Shown here piece by piece: positions 1-11,367 of a stretch of 64,000 nucleotides of DNA. Where the stretch lies: NCBI GenBank assembly GCA_028023455.1, contig JAQFVV010006203.1, forward strand, positions 10,512,876-10,576,875. Direction: 5' to 3'. Below the pieces are notes generated by a model. That model saw nothing but the letters and a program-made list of their open reading frames with translations. It was not told the origin of the DNA and did not search any database. Within the stretch, counting starts at the first letter, position 1. Every line of letters starts with the position of its first letter. Made by a program: the position numbers and the translations under genes. Source of the stretch: Epiperipatus broadwayi (lineage: Eukaryota; Onychophora; Udeonychophora; Euonychophora; Peripatidae).

Positions 1-110
1 TGAGAGTGGTGTAATGAAAATTACATTATAGAAATAATATCCATTAATGGATAATCTCTAATCTAACAAATGACTAATAAAAATTACTAATATTTCAGAT
101 AGGCTATCTC
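1..110 (+). repeat. 3' arm of hammerhead-associated repeat (family alpha), cut by window edge
   Basis: The first ~60 bases (gagagtggtgtaatgaaaat onward) match the 3' arms of the inverted repeats ending near 7,060 and 44,395, with the same order of short motifs. The ribozyme part, if present, lies outside the window. This is a sequence-level match by eye. Confidence 0.6.
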
Positions 111-267
111 AACAAATTCATTTTTGGAATCAAATTATGTTTTTTTTCATAACCTAGATATATATTTTTATTGAAATAAGTCTTTATTGATAACAAACAA
201 CTATATACAAATATTAATATCAAAATTGGAAAAAGAAAAAATTCCTTATACTGCTCTTCCACAAAAT

Positions 268-460
268 AATAATCAGAAAATAATAAGATTCTTTATTTTA
301 CTACAACTATATAATTAATAATAATTTTATACATAAAAAGCTTTTTCAGCACCTGCTTTGGTGCTTTTTTCAAAGCAGGTGCTGAAAAAAGCTTTTATGT
401 ATAAAATTATTATTGATTATATAGCTGTAATAAAGAATCTATTATTATTTTCTGATTATT
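268..460. repeat. Near-perfect palindrome (foldback element)
   Basis: Arms 268-360 and 371-460 are inverted copies of about 90 bp with only a few mismatches. They are separated by a 10-base spacer (gtgctttttt). The innermost part (agctttttcagcacctgctt) pairs perfectly with its partner. There is no coding capacity. It could be a foldback or MITE-type DNA element or a recent inverted duplication. I did not find a convincing target-site duplication. Confidence 0.85.
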
Positions 461-899
461 ACAAGTATTAATATATTTACAGTAGAATAAATTTGTTACA
501 TAGAAAAAGTATGATGATAGTGTAACCATAATGATATAGGTAACACACTAAGTTGTTTAATTGCAATGAAATGGGATCCCAAATTGAAGAATGGCATGTT
601 CTAATATTACATAATCATAATAACTAAACCGAAGAAGCGTTCAAATATTTGTTTTCCAATAGTGAAAGATAATGGGGCCTGTTAGTGGAAATAAAGATTT
701 AAGCTATGAGAGAGTACAACTGAGATAAATTGTTAACTGCCAAATTTTGGTCAAGATGTTTCTGGGTAAAATTTGACAATGTAAATGTAAGAGTTAAAAA
801 ATTACATTGTACTTTTTATTGTCAAATATTATAGAATAGCACATGCGCTACATAATGAATAATTATAGATGCATTGTAGGGTTGAAAGTATTTTATATG

Positions 900-2400
900 T
901 TTTTTTAGTAATTGCTTGAGGTTAATTGTATGCTTATAAAACATGAATAGGCATAAAGATGAGATGTATGGGAAGGTTTAAAAGAATGTAATATTTATTC
1001 CAGATATTTATTGCATAAAACACATGAAGGTTCAATATTTAACTTAAATCAGTTATTAAGAGATATTTGGTTTGGAATTGTACCTTGTAATAAATTAATA
1101 AGAAATTTCAACTATGACTGAGGAGCACAAATGTTTTGGAACTTGGTTAGAGTTTAACAACTGGCAAGGTTATCCATAAATGTCTGGATGGATACATTAT
1201 TTATTTAAATCTTTAAATGATATGCTGAGAAATTTGATTTTATACTGATCTAATAGATCAGCATGCCCAATGGCATGATTTGTGAAAAGTGAATGTTTGA
1301 CATATAAAATTGAAACAAGCAATAGTGCTGGAGGAGGGTGGCACTAAGTATTCGATAAATAAGTGTCACAATATACATTTTGGCCCTAATATCAATTACA
1401 AAAAAATCTGGAGCATTTCGGATTGAGCCCTCCTTTGCATATAGGAAACGTACTGCTCTGGTGTATAGATGATGTAAAATGAGCCTCAGATGTATGCTTT
1501 TATTATAGACTAAGTTTATCATAGATCTTATTAAAAAGCTACATCCACGGGCTATAGTAGGCAAGTATTCCATTGAGAATAGCATTCACTATACAAACTT
1601 TCACAATGCGATACAATATTTTTGGACAAAATACATTCATTTTTGTACTAAATGTTTTAATTATGAGTCTATTTAAATTATGGTTCCATTGCATTTTAGA
1701 TAGAGTAATTGGAATGCCAAGAAAAGATGAGGAGTTACCCTTGAAAAAAGATGGTAGCTTGTGGCCTGTAGATATCTACTAGACTTGCAAACTTGTATTG
1801 TAAAATTGGTTGATCTTTTAAAATTTATTTAAAATATTCAGATTGATGTAAATGTTTTGGAGGCCTCTGATGATTATCAGGACATCATCAATAAAGAATA
1901 TTGCTTGGACTGTGATTCCAAGATCAGGAAGGAAAATCCCTTCAGTGCATTGTTCTATTTTCTCTATCAGGGGATCTGCATAAATTGCAAATAATATGCA
2001 AGTAGTGACTCCTGTGGAATGCCATGATTAGGTTTAAAAGATGTTGACAGTTGCATATAATTCTTTAGTTTAATTGATCTATTAGTAAGGTAGTTCTGGA
2101 TAGTGATCACCAGATTACTAAGTTCAGATAGAAGTCTGTGTATGCAGCGAACAGATATTTTCAATTGACTAGATTAAGAATTGCATTAAAGTCAACTTGG
2201 TGTGCAATGTGATCTGTAAGTTTCTTCTCTTTGGCAAACAAAATTGAGACATATACTTGGAATGGAAGATTTATATGGAATAACATTGTTTTAAATTTAA
2301 TAAAAATTATTACGCATAAATCAAGAATTGAGAGAATATGATCTTTTAAATTTCTTAATTGTAATCTTGTAGGCATCGTAGGAAATCAAAATTTGGTTGC
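900..2400 (-). mobile_element. Decayed non-LTR retrotransposon (LINE), RT and C-terminal region
   Basis: Read on the minus strand, frames between 2,400 and 1,830 give reverse transcriptase pieces. These include a stretch with NYLTNRSIKLKN followed by SFKPNHGIPQES (RT motifs of Jockey/CR1/I-like LINEs) at 1,967-2,164, then FFIDDVLIII, a variant of the Y/FADD active-site box, near 1,870-1,900. Further down (about 1,780-1,560) comes a thumb/connection-like segment (FLGIPITLSK). Near 1,000-1,030 lies a CVLCNKYLE motif, the start of a cysteine-histidine finger typical of LINE C-termini. Several frameshifts and stops separate these pieces, so the copy is dead. The endonuclease half is not visible. 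The clade within the Jockey/CR1/I group is not resolved. Confidence 0.65.
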
Positions 2401-4664
2401 TCTGAGGAAACAAAAACATACACCCCCTCCCCCCAATTCCTTGACATATTCTGTTCATTAACAAAAATTACAGCAAAATGTCTAAGTATTTAAAAAAATG
2501 GATTGGTTTATTGTTTGAAAGTTCATAAGAAGTTCGAGCAGGGCATTCTAATGCTATACAAAACTAATATTAAAAAGTAATAGTTCAAAAAGTTTGAGGA
2601 GGGTCTTAAACCTGAGCTGTTAATGAAGATAAAAAAAATTAAATAATGTTAGAAGAGACTTATACCCACTGATTAACGCAATATAGTTTTTTTTTAAATG
2701 TAATCTTTTACATATTTGCTTACACTTTTTGAATTTTAATTAAGCATATATGCTTTATTTTATTTTATACTTTAATTAAATTTATATTGATTCTTTGACC
2801 TATTACCTTCACTGCAATTTTAAAAATTGTCAGAAAATATGAATAATGTAAGTAAAAACACAATGGTAATTTAAAACTGACATAATACCACTCATCACAA
2901 GTAACATGTAGCACTGTCAATAATACCCGATAAAATTAAGTCTCAATAAGTTTATATTCACTTCAGTTAATTATAAAATTGGTATTCTAATTTTTTTTTG
3001 TTGTCTGTAATTTTTGTCAAGTATTTAAAGTATTTAATGTTTGAAATTACTGCTAATAAACATATATTTTTTGCATAAAAATTTAGAGATCTAAAATCCC
3101 TGAGAAACTTTCAGCTGGTCCTGTATACTTCTAGCAAACAATATAAACAGCATTTTTGTACAGAATGGAATTAACCTCCAATCATGCACTGTTTTGCAAC
3201 TATTATAAATGTTAGTGCATTCACTTATCAGTAAAAGTTTTAAAAGCTTAAGTGAATCACTTAAGCTTAGAGCATATTCATATATACATAAACCTTTACT
3301 GACAGTGCTTATATCAGGGCTTGAATCTATTGTGTGCCTAATGTCATAATCAACATGAACTGTACAAATTTAGTTAGCATTTTTCAAAATTATCTTTTTC
3401 TAAAATCTGTTAATATCTCAAAATCGGATTTCATATTGTCATAGTGACGTGAATCAACTTTATTGTTGGTTTTTATCAACTTTTGAGGTCATTATATAAT
3501 TTTTAATGAATTAGATTATCTTATAATATAACTGTAAATAATCTATTTCATTCTGATCATTTCTGATATAAATAAAAAAACTCAGGTTTAATTTGACAAT
3601 AAAGTGTGCCTCACTGAAAAAATGACCAGAAATCTTCAAGTTATCTGCAGAATTGTCTTTAAATGACTGCATATATTATATAGCAACATAATTTAGCCAT
3701 TCGTCACAAAAATTTTAAGATGGTAGCACATCTGGCTCATGAGTCATGTGACAGTAACTTCAGTGCTCTATTTGTCATCATAAAATCTTGCAAACCAATT
3801 AAAAATGTTTGCACAATTTATGACATCACTCAATTCAATTACTTTAGTAGTACTTTTGCTCAGCATAAAACAAAATTAGATGTTACCATATTGCTCCATT
3901 ATGGATGAAGATACAAAACCCACTATTATATTTCAAGTTATAACTCATGATCTAGATATGCTGACACCCCTAAATTTTTATAGTGAATAGGAAAACTATA
4001 TCATTACATAACACACCCATCAATTTAGTGATGGGGCCTTGGGCAGCTTGGAGAGAGAAGCAATCACTCTTGCATTTTTCTTATTGAGTCAGAATTATGC
4101 TTCAAAAGCAATAATACATTTTCTATTCTTTGGTCATTCTGATCTAAATGTTTAATAGAAAAAATTCATACTTTTAAAAACCTTTTCCACCTTTTTATTT
4201 TAAATACTATCCAAAGTTAAATTGTCAAAGAATCTATGCACTGACAAATCTTTTATTAATGATGAAATAATTAAGGAATCACTATGAATTTATGTTTTCA
4301 TTATCAATTTTAAATGGTCATATACATATATGCAATAATCTAGAATAGTTTATTGCTTGGAAGTTTATAAAAAGAGAATCAGAAATGACAGATTTGGAGA
4401 TTGAATCTATGAACTCTATCTAAACTTTGGCAATTTATTAATGCACTAAATCACACAGAGCCAAATAATCTAATGGTTTATATTGCTACAGTTCATAAGA
4501 ATATTCCTATAACTAAGAACAATAATAATATGTGAACAAAACTTAGTTGGGAAGGTGATCTCTAAGCACCAGAATGGCGATTTAAACACAATAATTTTAC
4601 TCTTTGAATATGAGATTTTTTAAAAAAAAAAATTCTCAGCTGGAAATCGATTTAGGAACCTTTT
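2401..4664. other. Non-coding AT-rich DNA with one cruciform-forming site
   Basis: No coding homology was recognised on either strand. A nested inverted repeat lies at 3,220-3,307. Its perfect core at 3,244-3,268 is aagcttaagtga, one spacer base, then the reverse complement. Outer arms (cttatcagtaaaag and its imperfect complement near 3,290-3,307) surround the core. Confidence 0.5.
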
Positions 4665-4757
4665 TTTTTCTTTTCCTATGTCAAATGTATTAACCGGGAA
4701 GCGAACCCGGGCCAGTTGCTTGGAAGGCAGCTATGCTAACCACTAAGCCACCAACCT
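4665..4757 (-). repeat. tRNA-Gly-derived SINE / tRNA retropseudogene with A-rich tail
   Basis: On the minus strand 4,757-4,686 reads as a tRNA-Gly-like body. The D-arm region is TGGCTTAGTGGTTAGCA, the anticodon loop is CTTCCAA (anticodon TCC at 4,724-4,722), and the T-arm is CCGGGTTCGCTTCCCGG. The acceptor stem pairs poorly, so it is unlikely to be a working tRNA. It is followed by TTTGACA and an A-rich tail down to about 4,665. The same layout, including the TTTGACA tail start, recurs at 8,881-8,978, which makes it a small dispersed family. Confidence 0.75.
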
Positions 4758-4837
4758 GCGTGTACGGTAAAGAGTGATCAGAGATAATTGAAAAATGATA
4801 AGCATGGGTATATCAGTATAAATGATATAAATAAAAT

Positions 4838-4848
4838 GGGGGGGGGGG
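4838..4848 (+). repeat. Poly-G tract (11 G)
   Basis: Eleven consecutive G in a strongly AT-rich setting. The 20-mer aaaat-G11-taag is identical to the one around 62,408-62,418. Other runs lie at 6,117-6,128 (12 G), 26,790-26,799 (10 C) and 46,541-46,550 (10 C). Confidence 0.95.
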
Positions 4849-5040
4849 TAAGTTCAACTACCTAAACATTTCAGCTTATAAAATGTTTATTTTTTCATAT
4901 TTACTCAGAATAATTTATGCAAATTTAAATTAAAGTAAATTTAGTTTTGATTTAAAATTATCTCTTTTTTTTTTTTTACTTTTCATTCTTTCCCATTTTT
5001 TTTTTTTTAAATACAAATATTTATAAAATTTTATAATCTT

Positions 5041-5304
5041 TCAATTTCTAGTAACGCCTCCGAAGTTTCCACCGCTCTGGTATAACCTTGATCTGCCTTT
5101 AATCATAAGAATTTCATCTATTTTTTCTTTCCGTTTCTGATTTTGGTAAACGAAAGCGAATAAAAGAATAATAAATAAAAAAAATGTAACAAAAAGTATC
5201 TTCAAGCATGACCAAGATGAAACAATAAGAAGAAATGCAAAATAGAAAGACCAATCAGATGTCTGTATTTTTTCTTTAATTTTAAATGTTAGTATAAAAG
5301 TAGA
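5041..5304 (-). other. Possible terminal exon or retrocopy of an unidentified small membrane protein
   Basis: On the minus strand there is an 87-codon open frame without a start codon, ending in TGA at 5,043-5,041. The upstream part reads as hydrophobic (LFVTFFLFIILLFAFVY). The last ~32 codons read as a polar basic tail that includes QKRKEKIDEILMIKGRSR and ends GGNFGGVTRN. This 3' part (5,050-5,160) is the most GC-rich stretch nearby and uses G/C-ending codons unlike the surroundings. Candidate acceptor sites are CAG at 5,265-5,263 or CAG just before the KRK codons at 5,139-5,137. In the second case the T-rich part is a polypyrimidine tract, not a membrane segment. A run of A (minus strand, about 5,008-4,995) follows, so a poly(A)-tailed retrocopy is also possible. 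I do not recognise the protein. Confidence 0.3.
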
Positions 5305-6364
5305 TCAATTATCTATTTATTTTAATAAATCAAGCATTTAACAACAGTCATGTTACTAAAGCTGGTGGTAAGTAAATATTTTTTTACGTATCTCACAATA
5401 TATATATATGATGATTTCTGTACAAAGGTAAATAATAGTACCTAGACTTATATAAGACATTAGATGAAATGATAAAACTTAACGATTCCATGTGATAGTT
5501 TTTTTTTATATGTGCGTTTAATAATATAAAGAGCTAGATAAAGTTTAATCCGATACAAAGATACAAAAATTATGTGAAGCGTATTAAGCAATGGAAAATT
5601 ATCATCGATGAAAATTAGGCGTGAGCTTGAACGTAGTTAACCTATTACATAATTATCTCCGCTTGCCTCGGACAGATAATTTAACATACAGATTTTTAAA
5701 AAGTTTATTACCATTTCGTATGTGGTTCTGGACATTTGTAAAAGCAGTCACCTATTAGAAAAGTATATACTTATCTACTGCCAGTATTAATGTTAAAAAT
5801 AAATTCCGTTATTATTTCAACAAGTTTTCTTTTCTCTACAACTAGATGTATATATTTTATTTAAAAATAAGCGATATTAAAATCTCGGAAGCATATAGTA
5901 TATAATATTCTAAACATTTTATTTAATTGAACGATTTGAAAATAATTTAGCATGTGTGCAGCATATATATTGGATATTGTATTTTATTTTGGTCTTTCAT
6001 ATATATATTAAATCAATTGCTAATCAAGGTCACTATTTTAATAATGACAATTCAGATTATGTTTTTGAAATAAAAAAGAACTATTTTTATTTAACAATTC
6101 ATCAAAGAATCCTTATGGGGGGGGGGGGCAAAATCATAACCAAATCTCCCTATAGCAGTCAATATCACTGCTGTAAATGGAACACTAAAAGATAAAAGGA
6201 GAGAATTACTTGCCTAGGACATTAAAATGAATACAAACGTAGTGAATAAATTACATACATGCATGTTTGGAGTTAAAAAAATAATAATAACAGGAAAAAA
6301 AAACAGCAGGATAAAAAGATACTTTATTTATAAATTTATCTTTAATTATATATTAAGTTCAGTG
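5305..6364. other. Non-coding AT-rich DNA with a small hairpin
   Basis: No genes recognised. A hairpin at 5,652-5,680 pairs ATTATCT-CCG with CGG-AC-AGATAAT around a 7-base loop. A 12-G tract lies at 6,117-6,128. An ATG-initiated frame from 5,956 to 6,195 runs through the G tract and looks accidental. Confidence 0.5.
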
Positions 6365-6475
6365 TTTGTCTGAAAGTTTGTGATGATGGTATTTTAATAG
6401 TAATTATATGTTGAATTATTTCCTTCATTCTAATTTTAATTGTTAAATGTCTTGAAAAAAATTCAAATACATTAC
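6365..6475 (+). repeat. Divergent PLE terminal-repeat fragment
   Basis: The order of motifs (cagtgtttgtctgaa, ttgtgatgatgg, then a decayed form of actatttccatcatct and gaatgtctt) matches the left terminus of the PLE starting at 40,599 and the paired terminus at 18,367. It is clearly more diverged than either. No internal PLE coding sequence is attached. Confidence 0.5.
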
Positions 6476-6711
6476 AAGATAATGAAAATAGTCTCGCATA
6501 TAATTACGAGTAATTAAATTCAATTAATGATCGTATTTTTTATTAGACATTCATTAGACTAGAAATTGCCCACTTAATGAATAATACTTTTGTAAGGTAA
6601 TTTTCACTACACTATTCTCACGCAAGGTATGGACTGGTTTCTATCCGCTTTCAACACCTTATGGAGGGGTGTAATCCTAAATATATGACCAAAGACATGT
6701 GAAAGAGATGA

Positions 6712-6770
6712 ATGATCCCCACGATGCACAATTCGTGTTGAACCAACAGTCATCAGTTAGCCCAGGTCAC
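6712..6770 (-). ncRNA. Hammerhead-ribozyme-like site (copy A, degenerate)
   Basis: On the minus strand: GTGAC, CTGGGCTAA, core CTGATGA, a 5-bp stem II (TGTTG/CAACA, loop GTT), then GAAT where GAAA is expected, TGTGCATC, and GGGGATCAT closing stem I imperfectly. The first core box is intact. The GAAA box has one change, and the inner part of stem I is broken. Probably inactive. Confidence 0.5.
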
Positions 6771-6871
6771 AATGTCTTACCCATATCTTTATCATAGTTT
6801 AGTATATTGTAGATAGCCAATTACTACAGTTTTTGGTTATCTATATATACTGAACAAGGGTAGATATAGAT

Positions 6872-6929
6872 AACTGATGTCAGCTGATTCAACACAAAAT
6901 GTTCATCTTGGGGATTATTCATCTCTTTC
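6872..6929 (+). ncRNA. Hammerhead-ribozyme-like site (copy B, degenerate)
   Basis: Plus-strand partner of copy A: taactgatgt, a decayed stem II region ending CAACAC, AAAA where GAAA is expected, TGTTCATC, then TTGGGGATTAT. Both core boxes are damaged. It is recognised mainly by position and by alignment with the other copies. Confidence 0.4.
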
Positions 6930-7668
6930 ACAAGTCCTTGGTCATAGGTTTATGATTACACCCCTCTACAAGGTGTTAAAAGCGGATAGAAACCAGTCTC
7001 TAATCTTGAATGAGAGTAGTGTAGTAAAAATTACACTACAGAAATATTATTCGTTAAGTCAATTAATGATCTGTTAAATTGTTACATGCGCAGTCTACCA
7101 CCAGAATGTTTGAATAACACATATGATCATATATACTTTAATATTGAATTTTAAGACCAAGTTCTATTTTAGCTTAAGTCATTTTTATTAGACATTTTTA
7201 TTAGATTTATTTCAATTTATATAGATGTTATGTATATCTATTCCAATAATTTTGACTATTTATTATATAATTGGTTAGGATTTTTTAATTAGACATTTTT
7301 ATCCTGCTTTTACTTTAGGGACAGATTGATTGTGATTTACATATTAATAAAAATGTTTAAAGTTATAAAAATACCCAGTCAATAATAGGATTAAGGGATC
7401 AATCAGAATGAGCCGTTATTTTGTTTTGACTTGTGTGGGTGTATGCTTATACATAGTTTTAGATTTGATATTAGAGAGAGAGGAAAATGTGAATCAAAAT
7501 ATAACCTTGGCACTAACGAGGGCTTTGAACATTCCATCATCAGATTTTCAATGAAATGGATGGTTGAAGAGTTATGGGTTGGAGTAGTTTGAAGCCTGTC
7601 CATTAAAATATGAAGATTGGCTATCTTAATATAAAGCTGAGCACTGATTGTATATATGTGTGGAGATA

Positions 7669-7725
7669 GTAATCTGGATCAACAGATGATTGCTGGTTTA
7701 GCATGAAATACGTATTGGTAATTAT
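7669..7725 (+). ncRNA. Hammerhead-ribozyme-like site (copy H)
   Basis: GTAAT at 7,669-7,673 pairs with ATTAT at 7,721-7,725 as outer stem I. The core reads CAGATGA (one change from CTGATGA) at 7,683-7,689. Stem II TTGCTG/TAGCAT has loop GTT. GAAA is intact at 7,705-7,708. The helix III position is the palindrome ATACGTAT. Relative to copy D, a G-C pair of stem I is replaced by A-U while pairing is kept. The flanking DNA is too diverged to assign to alpha or beta. Confidence 0.5.
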
Positions 7726-8880
7726 TTATCTTTTCAACATGTGTATGATCAGGTGAGTCAGCAATATGAGATGGCATGGAGAGTTGAGGGTCATGTGAAA
7801 GTCTGAGTTTGAATCCCTTATATATTACATTATATATGTGCAGGTGTGTGTAAGCCTGTACAGTGTATTAATTTAAATCATTATAATAAGTTGAATTGCA
7901 TTTTTTATTTTTATTAAAGAATATAAAGGAACTACAAAATTTATTTATTTCACTATCATAATAACTAGTATTGAAATGCTGGATATATATTTGAATTTTT
8001 ATATTTAAATTTGTTACTAATTTTGATCATCCTGTTTTTATTATTGTTTTTCTGTCAATAAAGCACAGAGATCCAAACAAGCCTACCAATAAAAAAACTC
8101 AATTTTGCAATATTTATCATACGTTATAAAAATGTATGTAATATGAAGGAAAGAGAAAATTGAAATATTACAGTTTTCTTATGGATATATTTTACCTTAC
8201 GGATATATTTAGTTTTAATAAAAATATTTTTAATAAAATTTGAATGACAATAGTAAACTTAATACAGTTTATAATTCATTCAGATAAAATACTGTATAAA
8301 TTATTACATATATCTCTACTGTTACACCATGTCTGGCATAAGCCTTATGCCGTATTACTTTGTGGATATAATTTAAAAATACAGAAAAAATACAATAGAG
8401 GTAAAGATGACACATCTATAGTACATGCACTACACTTGGCACAGGGATGGATTAATTTTGGTGCATTGAATCCTTAAAAATAAAAAGTAAGACTAAATCA
8501 TCTAAAATAATACTGTAATCAAAAAAGCAATTTTTTTTATTAATAATCAGAAATAAAGAATTACAACAAAAATTTTAAATTCAGGGAGTCAAATTTAAAA
8601 AAAAAAAAAATTAGCACTCAATTTATAAGTTTTAATTTTAAAGATTAATTCAGAGCGGGTCTATAGTTGTTTTTAATTTTTATTTTGAAATTGTTTATTT
8701 TTAGAAACCTTGCAGTTTTGTTCTTTATAAAAATTATTTTCAACAATGTGAGTGATAAAAAATAAAATGAGACCACATCTGACTGATTCAAATTTAGAAA
8801 AGTATTCAGTTTACCTCCAAAAATTAAAAGTCTGATAAAAAGCAAAACAGATTCAGAAGTGTCAATAAAATAAGCAATAT
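7726..8880. other. Non-coding AT-rich DNA
   Basis: No protein homology recognised on either strand. Short ATG-initiated frames here (8,244-8,477 plus; 8,645-8,845 minus) have AT-driven composition and no family resemblance. Confidence 0.5.
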
Positions 8881-8978
8881 TTTTTTTCCGTGTGTCAAAG
8901 CATCTGCTGGGAAGTGAACCCGCAAACCTGGGACAACTGCTTGTAAGGCTGCTGTGCTGACAACTTGGCCACCAATGC
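8881..8978 (-). repeat. tRNA-Gly-like SINE, second copy
   Basis: On the minus strand 8,978-8,900 is a tRNA-like body. Acceptor strands GCATTGG and CAGATGC pair at most positions, the anticodon-loop region is CTTACAA, and a T-arm B-box-like GGGTTCACTTCCC is expanded by about 8 bases. It is followed by TTTGACACACGG and an A-run. Order and tail match 4,665-4,757. The altered anticodon loop and expanded T-arm argue against a functional tRNA. Confidence 0.65.
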
Positions 8979-9414
8979 TTTCATAATATAATAATGTAGT
9001 GTAGAATTTTTTTATTATTCTAATAAAATATTATTTATTTGTACTATACTGCACTTTATACAAACATTGAATAGTAATGCAAAAGATATTATATGGGCCA
9101 TGCGAACTCCTTGATGAAAAAACTGGTGCATAGACTGTAAAACATTGGTATAGTCTGTTATTAATATGTTTGAACTACTATCATGGAATGATAAGAAAAA
9201 ATTATAATTTCTTAATACTGCACAGATTTAATTAAAAAAATGTTTTTACTTTCTAAACCAAAGATATGACATATGAAAAAATTTCCATTCAGTGTTCTGG
9301 TAGCAGATCTTATCTAACATATTTCATTGATTAGTGAGAATAAATACATATTTGGCTTTTATAATTTTTATAGAAAAAAAATAAACTTTTAAATTATAAA
9401 TATGAGCTTGTTGA

Positions 9415-10885
9415 TAGTTATTGATATAACTGTTGTTTAAATGTTGACTGATTTCATGTATTTACATTGATATTTATCTAGTCTGGAGTATTATTATCTT
9501 TATTATTTAAAGTAATACGTAAGTGGAGTGCAGTTTAAAAGTTATAATTGCAATTTGTTATTCTGCTTTCAGAACAGGTTATGCTTACCTGTTTAATGAG
9601 ATTTTGTTGTGTTTCATCTGGATTGCAGACTCCAACAACAGTTATAAAAAATGTGTACTCACTAAGTTAATATGTATACTTTATTAGAACAAATATACAT
9701 ACATATTATACAATAATAAATACAATTGTACGTAAATAAATGTAGTTAATACTGAGCTGGTCATGCCAAACGATTGGATTCACTTCCAGCTGTATATATT
9801 AGCTTGCCTCATGAGTTCTAGTCTTAGACTATTTTGGCTGTACTGGTCAGCTTTCATTGAGTTGCCTCATGAATTCTAGTCAAGACTCTTCTGGCTGTAC
9901 TGTACAGCTTGCCTCGAGTTGGCCATAGTTGTAGCAGCTTCCAGTCCTATCGTGGACTTACCTCACTACATAGACATATTGGTAATGACTATAGTAGAAA
10001 CACCACTGTTGGAAGTGATTTTAATTGAGAGCACGTGCAGTCATTCAGGTTAGACAGATGTTCCCTCTCTGTTCTTTCTGGCTTGCCTCCAAAAAGGCTG
10101 ACTATTTATTGCCAGATCCCCTACCCTGGCCCATACTAACTAAAGGTAGGATTTACCATATTTACACATTGGTCATACATATGTTTTAACCTTTGTTTGA
10201 GTTTATACGTTGGTTGTACATATATTTACATATTGGTTAACAGAAATATGTGCTCAATCTGATCAGATAAGGAAGGAACTGGACTAGTCCACTATTGAAG
10301 GCAAGATCAGATGTGGCAGGTTTATTTAAATTTCTTTGAATCAATAATTTCACTCTGTAATCAAGATATAATCTTTAATGTCTTTATAAATTTATTAGGC
10401 CATAAATAAAGGTGGATTTTCACCTTTATTGTTTAAAAGAGGTTGCCTTGATAACAGATTGAGATTGTTGATTGCTATTGATAATGTTTAAGTATTGACT
10501 GCTTTCATGTGTTTACATTAATACCTATCTAACCTTGAGCATTATTAGCTTTATTATTTAAATAATACATAGTTGGAGTGCTGTTTGAAAGTTACAATTG
10601 CAATTTGAAAGTTATAATGGACTATTTGTTAGTCTGCTTTCAGAACAAGTTATAGCTTTCTAATGAGCTTTATTTAACCTTTTTTGAATTAATACTTTCA
10701 CTCCCTGTAGAAAGGTTGCAATCATTATTATTTATTTAAATTTATTTGACCATAAATAAAAGTAGATTTTCTCTTATATTGTTTAAAAACAATTGCCTTG
10801 ACAATAGATTGATATTGTTGATTGTTATTGACATGGGTATTGTTTAATTGTTGACAGTTTTCATGTATTTACATTATTCCAAGAA
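9415..10885 (+). repeat. Three direct copies of dispersed repeat R2 with an interposed unique block
   Basis: Copies at about 9,415-9,640, 10,375-10,680 and 10,725-10,885 share ttgattgttattgat, tttcatgtatttacatt, gttggagtgctgtttgaaag and tctgctttcagaac. The upstream part of copies two and three also shares gaccataaataaa and ggttgccttgaca. Further copies lie at 48,598 (plus), 49,262-49,400 (minus) and 30,385-30,470 (minus). No coding capacity. The 9,640-10,330 block between copies one and two is GC-richer. It contains an imperfect ~65-bp tandem duplication (ttgcctcatga.ttctagtc at about 9,803 and 9,862) and may be a separate old insertion. Confidence 0.65.
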
Positions 10886-11060
10886 ATTGTAAAAGATCAA
10901 GAAAGAGACCACATGTGAGATGGATGGATGAAATAAAAAAGTGTGCAGGGGTGATGTGGAGAAGAGAAGCTAAAGATCGGAGAAGATGGATTAAACTTGG
11001 AGAGACCTTCATCCTGAGTGGATTGATAATGGTTGAGGTTGATGATGATATAATTAAACA
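10875..11060 (+). mobile_element. RTE-type LINE, 3'-terminal fragment
   Basis: The plus-strand frame reads RWMDEIKKCAGVMWRREAKD and then RRRWIKLGETFIL. This is the conserved C-terminus of RTE/BovB-like reverse transcriptases (R-W-x-D-D-I-K-K-x-A-G). It is followed by a tgatgatgatat run, like the short-motif 3' ends of RTE elements. The 5' part is missing, consistent with 5' truncation during insertion. The R2 copy ends where this begins. Confidence 0.75.
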
Positions 11061-11367
11061 AAAACAATGCTTTTATTTTATGGAACACATATCATTAGTT
11101 ATAATTGTCAATAAAGCAAGTCAATATAATGTGACATTACTTTTATAAGCTTGTATTTTCAAAAATATAATACAGAGAGTGTACCAATAGCTCAAACAAG
11201 CTCTTAATTGATAAGTGCGGTAAGAGAAAATATTTAAAATCTCTATCCAAAAAACTCCTATTCCGAGACCAATTAGTTTCGAGTTTATGGCTCACCTCAG
11301 TGAGGAGCTAGAGTTCTCAGATACTAGATCCAAAATACCAACTCAAAATCCAGCACTTATTTCATAC

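Larger units (their letters stand above)
6565..7065. repeat. Inverted pair of family-alpha hammerhead repeats
   Basis: Left arm 6,565-6,790 and right arm 6,815-7,065 are inverted copies. For example, ctggtttctatccgctttca at 6,634-6,653 mirrors agcggatagaaaccag near 6,980. The outer ends carry the same gagagt.gtgtagt motif as the repeats at 1 and 44,325. Each arm contains a hammerhead-like site, annotated separately. The same head-to-head arrangement recurs at 43,765-44,395 and 56,930-57,615. Confidence 0.75.

Noticed and set aside
4686-4757. Functional tRNA-Gly gene
   Set aside because: The acceptor stem pairs poorly, and an A-rich retroposon-type tail is shared with a second defective copy.
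5956-6195. 79-codon plus-strand frame
   Set aside because: Runs through a 12-G tract (GGGG) and has AT-driven composition. No homology.
9640-10330. Solo LTR
   Set aside because: GC-richer and distinct, but no TG...CA ends, target duplication or matching second copy could be established.
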